A stretch of DNA of 64,000 bases, taken from Closterium sp. NIES-65 (Eukaryota > Streptophyta > Zygnematophyceae > Desmidiales > Closteriaceae). The stretch is taken from contig CANXME010002014.1 of NCBI GenBank assembly GCA_948144175.1, forward strand, positions 551,188 through 615,187. Direction: 5' to 3'. The position numbers were made by a program, and so were the translations under genes. The notes below the pieces were generated by a model, which worked only from the letters and a program-made list of their open reading frames with translations, was not told where the DNA came from and searched no databases. Shown one piece after another: positions 51,877 through 61,499 of this stretch. Each line of letters opens with the position of its first letter. Position 1 is the first letter of the stretch.

Positions 51877-51881
51877 CACCC

Positions 51882-52075
51882 AACCTTGCATTATCACGTG
51901 CCTTCATTTTATTATCAGTTCATTGAGTCACAACTTCTATAATCTTTTCCGTGCAACTCTGTTTTAGAGTAACACATTGTACTCGTGCAATACTAATGCT
52001 TATCAATCCCACAAACTATTTGCTTTTCAGACTCGCATAGCCCTCCACCGCGACTTGAGAATTAGTTAGCCGCAC
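51882..52075 (+). promoter_or_regulatory. Upstream region of the GT92 gene
   Basis: About 195 AT-richer bases between element E and the start codon, including CATTTTATTATCAGTTC. No definite TATA box can be assigned. Host promoter sequence further upstream has been displaced by the 10.4-kb element. Confidence 0.4.
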
Positions 52076-53636
52076 ATGCCTGCGTCGCAAGCGGCAGCGT
52101 CCACAGCGAGTCAGTGGCATTATGTCGCGCTCGCCGCTGCCACATCCGCCTTGTTCACCTTTTGGATCGCTTTGCAACTGACCGGTCCCTCGACCGGCCT
52201 GCCGCCTGGTGAATTCCGCGCCGCCGCGGGAACACCGCAGGTCGACGCGGCCTTTGATCATGCGACGCGAAAGTATGTTAAAAATCGAGCTGAACGTGTG
52301 AACGCCGATGATGACGATAACGGTCGTGACAACCTTGCGTCACTTAATCATCTGTCGTTATGCGCGCGCGGCGCGAAGATCCGGCTGTGCATGGGCAGCC
52401 CGACCGCGCCGTTCGCGCAGGGAACGTTCGTGACGCAGCCAATCGTCATGGAGGAAAAGAAAGGCGCGGCCGCGAGCAATCAGTACGCGCAGCTGACCGT
52501 GTTCGAAGCAGAGGCTCGGCACGGCGAACCTGTCGTGAAAGCAGACTCGGGGGAGCCGCAGCGGCGAGGCAGGAGCAGGGAGACGACATTAAGGCTGCTT
52601 GCCTTTTTGGAGGATGACGAATCCATTATAAGAACGCAATGGAAAGGGTGGGGAGAGGCGCAGTTCAGCGAGCTGTTATCCAAGGGAGAGCTCAAGCTTA
52701 AATGCCACATATGGCCCGGTCACGACCCATATATCCAAGCGTTCGAGCCTGCTTATATCGTGGATGTGGTGCCAATTCGGAACTGGCACTGGTGGCACTT
52801 GATATTGGAATGCAAGATCCCATCATACATCCCAGTGAGTGAAGAACACTCGGCAAGGCTTGCAGGTGACGGGCTTGATGTAGTTCATGCTCCCTCCAAC
52901 CTTTCCGGCACCTCCCCAACCGCCTCCCCTTCTCAACCCATCAACTCGACCTCATCCTCTGCGATTGGTTACGAGCGGTTGGGAACTGTGGAGGGGAGGC
53001 AGTGGGCGGTGCATAACTGGCAGCAGGTGCAGGTGCAGCTGGTGGCGGCAGAGGCCGGGGCAGACCTGCACATGCCACCGCTGCTGCTGTGCCGCGCTGA
53101 CAATGACAAACACACCCTCGCCTCCTCCCCCCACTCACTCTCCCTCGCCTCCTCCAGCGAATCTGTTGCTGCTGCTGATGCTGCTGCCCTGCCTCTTTCT
53201 TTCTCCTCCCCACCGCCATTTCCATTCGCTCTAGTGGAAAGGGCACTGGTTGCTGCAGCCACAGCTGGGGGTGCTGGGACCGCTGGGGAGCCTGGAGGGG
53301 AGACTGCTGGGCGTGACGGGGTTGCTGCTGCCCCTGGTGCTGCTGGGGGTTCGAAAGAGGCTGGAGGGTCAGGTGGTGAGTCAGAACTGGCAATGTTCAT
53401 GAAGGGGAGAGATGGAGGGGAGGATGGAGGAAAGCAAGGTACGAGGACTAGTGCTGAGGAGATGGGAAGTTTAGAGGATATGCTGGTGAAATATGAAGAT
53501 GAAGCAGATGAGGATGAAGCAGATGGGGATGACGGGGTGAGCTGGGAGGAGTCTAGAGAAGGCGATGTCATGGCTAATTACTCAAATGCAGTGACCGCAG
53601 CAGCAGCACCAGCAGCAGCTGCTGCACCACCACCAC

Positions 53637-53681
<45 letters not shown>

Positions 53682-54300
53682 CAGCAGCAGCAACTGAAAA
53701 GGCAGGCAGAGTCACCGGCGCATATCAAAGGCCGCGGCGGCGTAAACCAAAGAGCATGGGAGCAGTGAGCATCTGCCTGCGCCCCTTCCACACGCACCAG
53801 ATGTTCTCCGACAACGTGGCCGTCTCCGATGACCGCCTGCTCGAGTGGATCGACGCGTCTCTCCTCATGGGCGTCGACCGCATCTACGTGTACGACCGCC
53901 ACGCCACCGCCAAGCGCCACCTGCTGCTGCCATACATGGCCCGTGGACAGGTGGTGCACGTGCCGTTTCCCCCTTGGTCGGAGGTGTTCTATCGCCCGTG
54001 GCAGTTTGCTTGGAAGGGCAAAAATCCCTACGCGGTGAGTGCCTTGCTTGGTGTCTGTGGGGATGAGTGGTTGCTGGAGTGAATCCGCGCATCGCTGTCC
54101 CTGAGAGTGCATAGCCTGTGGCTCTGTGCATAGACGTGGTCTCAGTTCTTGGGTTCAACAGAATAGAAAAATACAACCTATACGCTACGCACAAGTGAGC
54201 CAAGCCAAGTCTGTCTACTGATTGGCAACCAAATTGTCGCGCGCCCGCGCGCGTGTGTGTGTGTGTGTGTGTATGTGTGTGTGTGTGTGTGTGTGCGTGC

Positions 54301-54332
<32 letters not shown>

Positions 54333-56147
54333 GCGTGTGCGTGTGTGCGTGCATGCGTGTGTGTTTGTGTGTGTGTGTGTTTTGCATGTCTAGTGTTTAC
54401 AGACACGAGTGTGCCAAATTGGATTCATAACAAGCGTGGCATAGAACTTGGTTGGTATTTCTCTACCATCGTATTTTGAAGATATACCGAACAATTGTTG
54501 TGATTCTTCCAAAAAATATGTCCCAGTCGACCCACCCACCCCATGTTTCTTCACTTCATTCCCCCAACACCTCCCGCCCGCCCCCGACCCCTCGGTCTCT
54601 TCCCGTGCAGATTCCTGGAGAATGCACCATCCTCACACCCCCACTTCCACCATCCTCCCCCCCCTTCTCCTGCCCTTCCCCTCTTCTCCATGTGTCTTGA
54701 CACGACCAGCTGATATGCAACGAGCACTGCATGCTTCTAATTTCTTGAGTTTACGCATTTACTACCCCAAAAAAAAATCACCACCCACTCTCTCCCCCCT
54801 CCAGCCCAACCCCACCCCCCCCCCCCCCCCCCCCTCTCCCGCCTCTCCCTCCCTGTCTCCTTTCTTTCCCTTCCTCTCCCGCTCCCCTCCCCAGTTCCCA
54901 GATATATACGACCAGCTGATATCCTACGAGCACTGCATGATGCTTGGGCGGAGGTTCGGCGACAGGTGGCAGCTGCAGATAGACAGCGACGAGTTCGTCT
55001 GGTACGAGCCCAAGGCTGGGGCCTTCCTCAAGCCGCTTCTCGCAAGGATAGAGATCAACCACGCGCAAAGCAGCACGGAACCACTACGGGTGAGTTAAGG
55101 ACTTTGTCTACTCTCTCTGCATGCCTCACGTTATTCCATTTCGCGCTTCATTCTTAGCATTTGCAAGGAACTATTGTGATGAGGAAGTTCATGTGATGAG
55201 GAAGTTCATGTGACAAATATGGTGTAGCACGGTTGCGGAAAGATGCAGGTCATGTGAAAACGAAAACACGACAATGCACATAGATTGGGAATGAGAAGGC
55301 ATGTGGCACTAAGTGAGGCCAATATGGATAGAATCTTGTGGCACAGAGGTAGAGATGGAAAAGTGTGAGGAAGGGAGGGTGGGAAGGAAGTGATGAGTGG
55401 GAAGGAAATGGTGGAAGCGTAGGTCCAGGTTGTGATGCAGAACTGGCCATGTCCAGCCTTTACCCACGTGCCCTTTGTCTCCTCTCACCCGTTACCCATG
55501 GCAGGCCATTCAGTTGCGGCGGTTCAACTTCTGGGGAGTGACCAAGGAGACCCGGCAGCAGCGCGTGTCGGACCGCCTGATGTGGCGCTGCAGCTCACCC
55601 ATGTTTGAGTCGAGACTCTGCCAATACCACGACAAGGTGGCCGTCAATCCCCACACCATCCTCCCCTAGTGAGTGCCGCCAGCCCACTGACCACTCACCC
55701 CTAGTGAGTGCTCTTCAACACAATCACTCCCCACTCTGTTTCCAGTATTTCCGTTCTTCACCCTTCCGTCCTGGTCGTGGTGTCAGCAGTCAGAGGTGTC
55801 ACCGTGCTGCCAGATTGTTGCGTTGCCCCCACGTGCCACCCCTCTCGCATGCCGCCTGTCTCGTCCCTTGCAGCACGGTGGGCATTCATGACACCACGGC
55901 CCCAAAGAACGCCACAGCAGTGGCGCCACCGGAGGTGCTGCGGCTTAACCACTACACGGCAGTGGAGGTTGACTTCCACGCGCCCACCTGCAACTCCTCC
56001 ATGCACGTCCTCGATGACCAAAGCCTCTTCTGGTCGCGCAACCGCACACTGGACTGCCGGGCACTGCCTTGTGGTGCCAGGGATAACCCACCCACCCCTG
56101 TGGAGTGCTGGCCCTTCTGCAAGCTGCCTTGGGACGGGCAGGGGTAG
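52076..56147 (+). CDS. GT92-family (DUF23) glycosyltransferase, four exons
   Basis: Predicted exons 52076-54034, 54895-55089, 55505-55668 and 55874-56147 give 863 residues. Introns begin GTGAGT and end CAG, with phases 0, 0 and 2. The start at 52076 (MPASQAAAS) precedes one hydrophobic segment (about residues 14-33), as in a type II Golgi membrane enzyme. A long low-complexity stem region follows, with acidic and poly-Ala tracts. The GT92 domain begins near residue 560 ([18 protein letters not shown]), includes [19 protein letters not shown], the DXD-like D683-S-D685 in [19 protein letters not shown] and the C-terminal LRLNHY. Plant GT92 enzymes include beta-1,4-galactan synthases; the acceptor here is unknown. 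This is the only convincing host gene in the window. Confidence 0.85.
53580..53700 (+). repeat. (GCA)n tract encoding poly-Ala in GT92
   Basis: A run of GCA/AGC triplets within exon 1 codes for about 35 mostly Ala residues just before the catalytic domain. It is in frame and likely length-variable. Confidence 0.85.
54252..54386. repeat. (GT)n microsatellite in intron 1
   Basis: About 130 bases of GT dinucleotides with interspersed GCGTGC units, inside the first intron of the GT92 gene. The complementary His/Thr reading frames are artefacts. Confidence 0.9.
54806..54836. repeat. Poly-C tract near the intron 1 acceptor
   Basis: A run of more than 20 C within the pyrimidine-rich tract leading to the CAG acceptor at 54892-54894. 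Confidence 0.8.
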
Positions 56148-56837
56148 GAGTGTGGGGAAGCCTCGTTTTCTGCAGTGCCAAATCAGCAAGTTTTATCTTT
56201 CACGGTGTTCTAGCAAGCTCCTACACATAACAATGCCCTCTTACACATGAGGCAGGAGTAGGAGTGTGGGAGAGCCGCTTTTCCTCCATAGCCACGGCAG
56301 GATCTCATTGGTCAATCTTCTGTTGAACAATTTCGACATGCTCCCCCATTCCGCCCGCTCCCTTCATTCCCCCACTGCCCTGACGCGGAGACATTACCTT
56401 ACAATTCTGCCAGTAACGTGCCAGTAGAATGTTCTCCATGCAATGAAGTAAACAGAGCTTAGGACGCGTGTCTTTTGGTGTAGAAGTTTGAAAAAAAGGT
56501 CGAACTTTTGCTGGTAACCAGCTTCGCCAATTTTGTGCAGAGCTATTGACGACAAACGTGTATCCAAGCTCAAAGTTGCTGAAACAGAAGGACGCTGAGC
56601 TAGGGTTGACCTCGCATTCAACTATCCCCGAGCACGTTTCTCCAATCGTGTGTTCTTCTGCCCACGCACGAAGAAGCTGCGATATTCGCGATGGTTACGA
56701 ACCACATCGCGCCAGGTTACCACAGTTGAAAGTGCTAACGAACTTAACTGTATAGACAAGGTAACCTACGAAACTTGGCGCGACTCGGGTTTTACTGTAC
56801 AAATTCGACCTTCGAAAGTCGAGCATTTCTTGTGCCA
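56148..56837. other. Downstream region of GT92, no gene recognised
   Basis: Non-repetitive DNA with only short frames; likely 3' untranslated and intergenic sequence. It ends abruptly where the coding linker of element H starts. Confidence 0.5.
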
Positions 56838-59643
56838 TGACTTACTGGTGACTCTGGTGCTGCTGAGGATGCTGCACCTGGGGGTGCTGACTCGGGGGGT
56901 GCTGAGCCTAGGGGTGCTACGCATGGGGGTGCGGAGCCTGGGGGTGCGGAGCCTGAGGGAGCTAGGCCTGCTTGTGCCGCGTCTGGCGGTACTGTGCCTG
57001 GAGGTTCTCCGGGTGCTTCGTCTCGGCGGGAGCCACTCTCTCCACATGAGCTGCGCGAGTGGTTTGCCCGGCGCTGGAGGCGTGCTGCTGGAGCTGGAGG
57101 TTCTTCGGCTGCTGAGGGTGCTGCTGTCGCGGGTCCCGGAGGTGCTCGTACTAGGAGTACTAGAGCTGCTGGGCCTGTGGGTACGACTTGAGCTGGAGCT
57201 ACTGAGGATGTTGGCGCTGAGGCTACTGCTGGCAGTCCTGCTGGGGGTGCTACTGGTGCTGCTGGAGGTAATGGAGCTACTTGAGCTGCTGGGGGTACTG
57301 GAGCTGGAGGTGCTGCTGGAGCGGGTGCTCCTGCTGGGGGTACTGGTGCTGTCCCTGCTGTGTCTAAAGTCGTCGCGCGGCCTCGACCGTACTTCGTTCC
57401 GCTCCTTCAGCAGGTTCTTGGTCTTCCGCCTTCTACTGGTCCTCCTCCTCCCTTAGAGGGTCCACAGCCTGTCCCGTCACAGTTACAGTTATAGCCGGCC
57501 TCCCCCTTGCCTGCTCCTTCTCCCTACACTGGTCCTACTGGATGTCTTGCTGAGCGTCGTGAGCCTGCGTCTCGCCCTGCGTCGCCTGTCCGTCCTGCTC
57601 GCACTAGTGGTCGTGGTTCGCGTCCGCGTCCTCCTCCTGTCCCTGGCACGCACCGGATGTCTCTGCGTCCGTCCACTGCTCCTCTGCGTGCCCCTCTGCC
57701 TTCTCCTCCTGCGTCCTCTCTTCCTGCTCTTCCCGACCCGGAGTCGGACTCTCTTCGTGCTGCCAGTCCTACTGTCACGCGTCTCCTTGCTACTATCGTC
57801 ACTGACCCTTCCGTTGAGTCCGCAACTGCGTCTGCCCTAGTTACTGAGCTCGTCGACTTTGCTGCTCGCTGTCGCCTAGACTACGCTGCTAGTCTTGTCG
57901 CTGAGTCAGCGTCTGTCTCTCGTCCGTCCGTCGGGGGTGAGTGTGCCCTTGGCACGGACGTCCTTGAGGACAGGCAGGAGGAGTTCCAGTGTCTGGCTGC
58001 TGCTTCACCTCATCTCGTGTCCGTACTGCTTACCCCTGAGGGAGACCCGGATGCACTTGACATCCTGAATCCGCGCTCTTACGCGGAGGCAATAGAGGGT
58101 CCCTACTCCTCTCAGTGGCAGGCAGCTATGGACATGGAGATGGCTTCCTGGAAGTCCACAGGCACCTACGTTGACGAGGCTCCCCCGCCTGGGGTGAACA
58201 TCGTCAGTGGCATGTGGATTTTCAGGGTGAAGCGGCCGCCGGGTTCTCCGCCTGTCTTCAAGGCGCGTTACGTGGCTCGTGGCTTCAGTCAGCGGCAGGG
58301 AGTTGACTACTTTCAGACCTTCTCTCCCACCCCGAAGATGACCACTCTTTGCGTATTGCTGGACGTAGCTGCTCACCGTGACTACGAGCTGCACTCTCTT
58401 AACTTCAGCACAACTTTCTTGCAGGGTAGCCTGCACGAAGAAATCTGGCTGCGCCGCCTACCTGGCTTCACTGGGTCTTTTCCTTCTGGCACCCAGTGGA
58501 GCCTCCGGCGGCCAGTCTACGGTCTCCGCCAGGCACCGCGTGAGTGGCACGACACACTGAGGACTACGCTTGCGGCTCTTGGGTTTGCTCCTTCTACTGC
58601 CGGACCCGTCGCTGTTTCTGCGCACCGACACCTCTCTGCCGCCGTTCTACATCCTCGTGTACGTCGACGACTTGGTCTTTGCCACAGCTGACACTGCTCA
58701 ACTCGCCCACGTGAAGTCCGAGCTGCAGAAGAGACACACGTGCACTGACCTGGGTGAACTGCGCAGCTACCTTGGCTTGCAGATCACCCGGGACAGAGCA
58801 CGCCGCACCATTACCCTGACTCAGTCACACATGGTGCAGCAGGTCCTTCAGCGCTTCGGCTTCACGTACTCCTCGCCTCAGGCCACTCCTCTGCCTACTC
58901 GCCACTCGCTCTCAGCTCTGCCTTCGGATGAGTCCGTAGAGTCGAGTGGCCCGTATCCAGAGCTTGTTGGCTGCCTCATGTACCTGATGACCTGCACACG
59001 ACCTGACATTGCACACCCTCTTAGCATTTTCGCACGCTATGTTGCTCCTGGGAGACACAGACTGGAGCACATGGCTGCAGCGAAGAGGGTGTTGCGCTAC
59101 TTGTGCAGTACGTCGGGCATGGGGCTTGTGCTTGGAAGGCGGAGTCCAGTGGTCCTCACTGGGCACGCAGACGCTTCTTGGGCTGACGACCAGGCTACGC
59201 AGCGGTCGTCACAGGGTTACACCTTCAGCCTTGGTTCCGGCTCTGTCTCGTGGCGGGCTACCCGCTCGTCTTCTGTTCTCGGCTCCAGTTGTGAGGCTGA
59301 GATCTACGCAGGAGCCATGGCTGCACAGGAGCTTCGCTGGCTCACCTACCTTCTGACCGACCTCGGAGAGCCGCCTCGTTCTCCTCCAGTTCTGTACGTA
59401 GACAGCAAGGCCATGCTGGCCTTGTGTCGAGAGCAGAGACTGGAGCATAGAACAAAGCACATTGCTCTCCGCTACTTTCTTGCTCGTGAGCTACATCAGC
59501 GTGGTCAGTTGCAGCTTGCGTACGTGGCCTCTGAGGCCAACACTGCTGATATCTTCACCAAGGCACTTGCGCCTTGTGATCATCATCGCTTCTGTACTCA
59601 GCCGGGTCTTATGTCTGCCTTGCCTCACTTGCTCACCTCTTGA
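56838..59643 (+). pseudogene. Element H linker-RT-RNase H
   Basis: Linker repeats (GGTGCTGAGCC type) run to a TGA at 57189-57191, identical in context to the TGA of C. A second TGA near 57272 replaces a Gly codon, and a TAG near 57495 replaces the CAG seen in C and D (LQPASPLP). RT is open from 57507 to a one-base insertion near 58600, just before the YVDD part. The second block (58570-59643) contains YVDD, RNase H with ADASW, and YVDSKAML (Ser where most copies have Asn). Confidence 0.87.
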
Positions 59644-59739
59644 CCTTGCTTGTATTGTTACATATATATATACTCCTGCTCTTGCTTATGTAGCCTTATA
59701 TATATATGTGTACTCCTGCATGTGAACTGGCCTTGTGGC

Positions 59740-59852
59740 CTTGAACTTGTGCTCGAGATGTGTGGTGACTTTGTGATCCACCCTGAGCTTGCTTTGCTTT
59801 GCTTGACTGGTCTTGTGACCCCTTGTTCTCCCCCACTTTGCCTATGGGGGTG
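59740..59852 (+). promoter_or_regulatory. Conserved 3' tail and polypurine tract of H
   Basis: Tail of the copia group ending in CCCCCACTTTGCCTATGGGGG and TG, then the LTR. The match to the A tail (8455-8557) is almost complete, although the LTRs differ. Confidence 0.8.
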
Positions 59853-59982
59853 TGTCAGAACATTATAGCTTATACTTTTGTGTAGGCTGTAGTGGGGTAG
59901 CCCATAAGGGGTACAACCCAATTAGGGTTAGTACTTGTACCCAACTGTTTCATAGTTGATTCATTCTCGTTTAGTTTTCTCA
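59853..59982 (+). repeat. 3' LTR of element H
   Basis: TGTCAGAACATTATAGCTTATAC...TTTTCTCA, 130 bp, nearly the same as the C LTR. It contains ATTAGGGTTAG. Confidence 0.9.
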
Positions 59983-60356
59983 TGTACACGTAGTAGTCTA
60001 CCCCGATAAGGAAAATTAAATTTCCTTACACTACCCACCCCGCCCCCCCCCCCCCCCCCCCTTTCTCCCCCTTTTCCACCCAACCCCCCCCACTAAGAAA
60101 GGTGTTCAATATACACAGCTCGCATGCGGGCAAGGTAATCACCAAGAAGCGGAGAGGCTTCAAGCGACGTAATCACTCAGGTGTTTGTTTTTAATCGTAA
60201 GGTCAGCCCATCGAACTAAAAGGTCCATGTGGCGCCAGAAGCGGCGAGCCAAATGAGATGGGTTAGGATCTTCGAATGATCGAGCGTCGGTTCCGAGACA
60301 AGGCAAGCTATCGAGTCGGCGTTCTTGAGATAGTCAATCATCACTACCTAGTCCTT
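59983..60356. other. Non-coding stretch with poly-C run
   Basis: TTCCTTACACTACCCACC near 60022-60042 resembles 24626-24645 (TTCCTTACACTCTCCCACC), a probable LTR end with an adjoining polypurine tract on the minus strand. A poly-C run follows (about 60044-60061). No gene recognised in the rest. Confidence 0.45.
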
Positions 60357-60626
60357 GAGATGCTATCTAGAGCGGTAGGTCCTTAGGACCTAAGATTCAA
60401 GCCACCTGTTACTTGCGTTACCTCACCTACAGCCTTTCCTGCCTGTCTGCCTTGCCTGCTGCCCGCGCGCACCTCGGCTGCACGCGAGCGTATTTTATTT
60501 TTAGCGCGCCCCGCTGCTGCAGCTCGCGCACAGCCCGCTGCAAGCCTCGCGCGTCGCGCTACCTGCCTCAGCCGCCCGCGCGCCCGTTGCTACCTCGCAC
60601 GCAGCCCGCAGCCGCGCGCAGCCCGC
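60357..60626 (+). mobile_element. Leader fragment of a copia element (M)
   Basis: ATGCTATCTAGAGCGG resembles the primer site and is followed by the hairpin TAGGTCCTTAGGACCTA and a GC-rich leader with GCGCGC.GCCC units, as in A and I. The 5' LTR is missing, and the body is cut at 60626 by the next LTR. Confidence 0.55.
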
Positions 60627-60758
60627 TGTCAAATGTTATATGCGCTACAGTTTGTTAAGGCTGTAGTGGGGTAGTTACTATGGGGTACAGTAAGTTTAGG
60701 GTTTCCTACTTGTACCCAACCCTTTTCCTAGTGAAATCACTCTAGTTCAATCTTTGCA
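60627..60758 (+). repeat. 5' LTR of element L
   Basis: TGTCAAATGTTATATGCG...CTTTGCA, 132 bp, with the shared core and TTTAGGGTTTCC (telo-box complement). It is followed by a primer site, so it is a 5' LTR. No 3' partner is in the window. Confidence 0.8.
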
Positions 60759-61095
60759 TGGTATTACGAGCCTAGGTTAGGAACCTGGGACCGCTTAGTC
60801 CTAAGGGCCCGCCTTTCCGCTAGAAGCACCCTCGAGCGCCCTATGGCTTTAGCACCCTCGTGTGCCTCACTGCCAGTGCGCCCTCGCGCGCCTCTCTTTG
60901 TCTCGCTGCCCGTGCGCAGCACGCTAGCCGCCCACGCGCGACCCGTTTTTTTCTAGCGCGCACAGCCCACTAGCCGCCCGCGCGCGGCCCGAGTCGCGCG
61001 CAGCGTCGATCGTTAGCCGCCCGCTGCGACCAGCGCAGCCCACGAGCAGCCTCGTTAGCCGCCCGACGACCCGCCCTGCTGGCCGCACAGCGCAA
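60759..61095 (+). mobile_element. Primer site and leader of element L
   Basis: TGGTATTACGAGCC, then GGTTAGGAACC (hairpin), then a GC-rich leader with GCCCGCGCGC units. It is cut at 61095 by element J; CGCAA (61091-61095) is the expected target duplication, whose second copy lies beyond the window. Confidence 0.7.
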
Positions 61096-61219
61096 TGTTA
61101 GAAAGAAGAAGTGTGTGAACTAGAAAGGAGATCGGAGTACAAGTACCTACCCTAGAATGATGTACCCCTAAAGGCTAACCCACTGTAGCCTACACAAATA
61201 CAACATATAATGTTTGACA
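61096..61219 (-). repeat. 3' LTR of element J
   Basis: Sense TGTCAAACATTATATGTTG...CTTTCTAACA, 124 bp, with the common core (TAGTGGGTTAG...GGGGTACA). The tail hairpin CCCCCATAGGCAAAGTGGGGG adjoins it at 61221 onward. Confidence 0.85.
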
Positions 61220-61499
61220 CACCCCCATAGGCAAAGTGGGGGAGAGCAGGGGTCACAAGACCAACCAGGAAAGACAAGCAAGCTCAGGGTGGATCACAAC
61301 GTCACCATACATTCCGAGCACAAGCAAAGGGCCACATGGACTGTTCAAATGCAGAAGTATATAAGGAGTACAATCAGCAAAGGTGATCTCAGCCTAGCAG
61401 AGCAAACAGGCAGCAGTATATATATGGAGATCACAGTACATGCAAAGCCTAGAACAAGTGAGGAAAAGTGGGCACCAGCCCCAGCAAAGTACAGAAGCG

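Larger units (their letters stand above)
56838..59982 (+). mobile_element. Ty1/copia element H, 3' part only
   Basis: It begins inside the repeat linker after integrase and continues through RT, RNase H, the conserved tail and a 3' LTR (59853-59982). The 5' LTR, gag, protease and integrase are missing. The sequence right of the LTR starts TGTAC, which is also the base string outside the 5' LTR of element C in sense orientation. H and C share a linker TGA and the RT variant PDIA. Confidence 0.88.

Noticed and set aside
54178..54479. His/Thr-rich and Val/Cys-rich reading frames
   Set aside because: They are translations of the (GT)n microsatellite in the GT92 intron.
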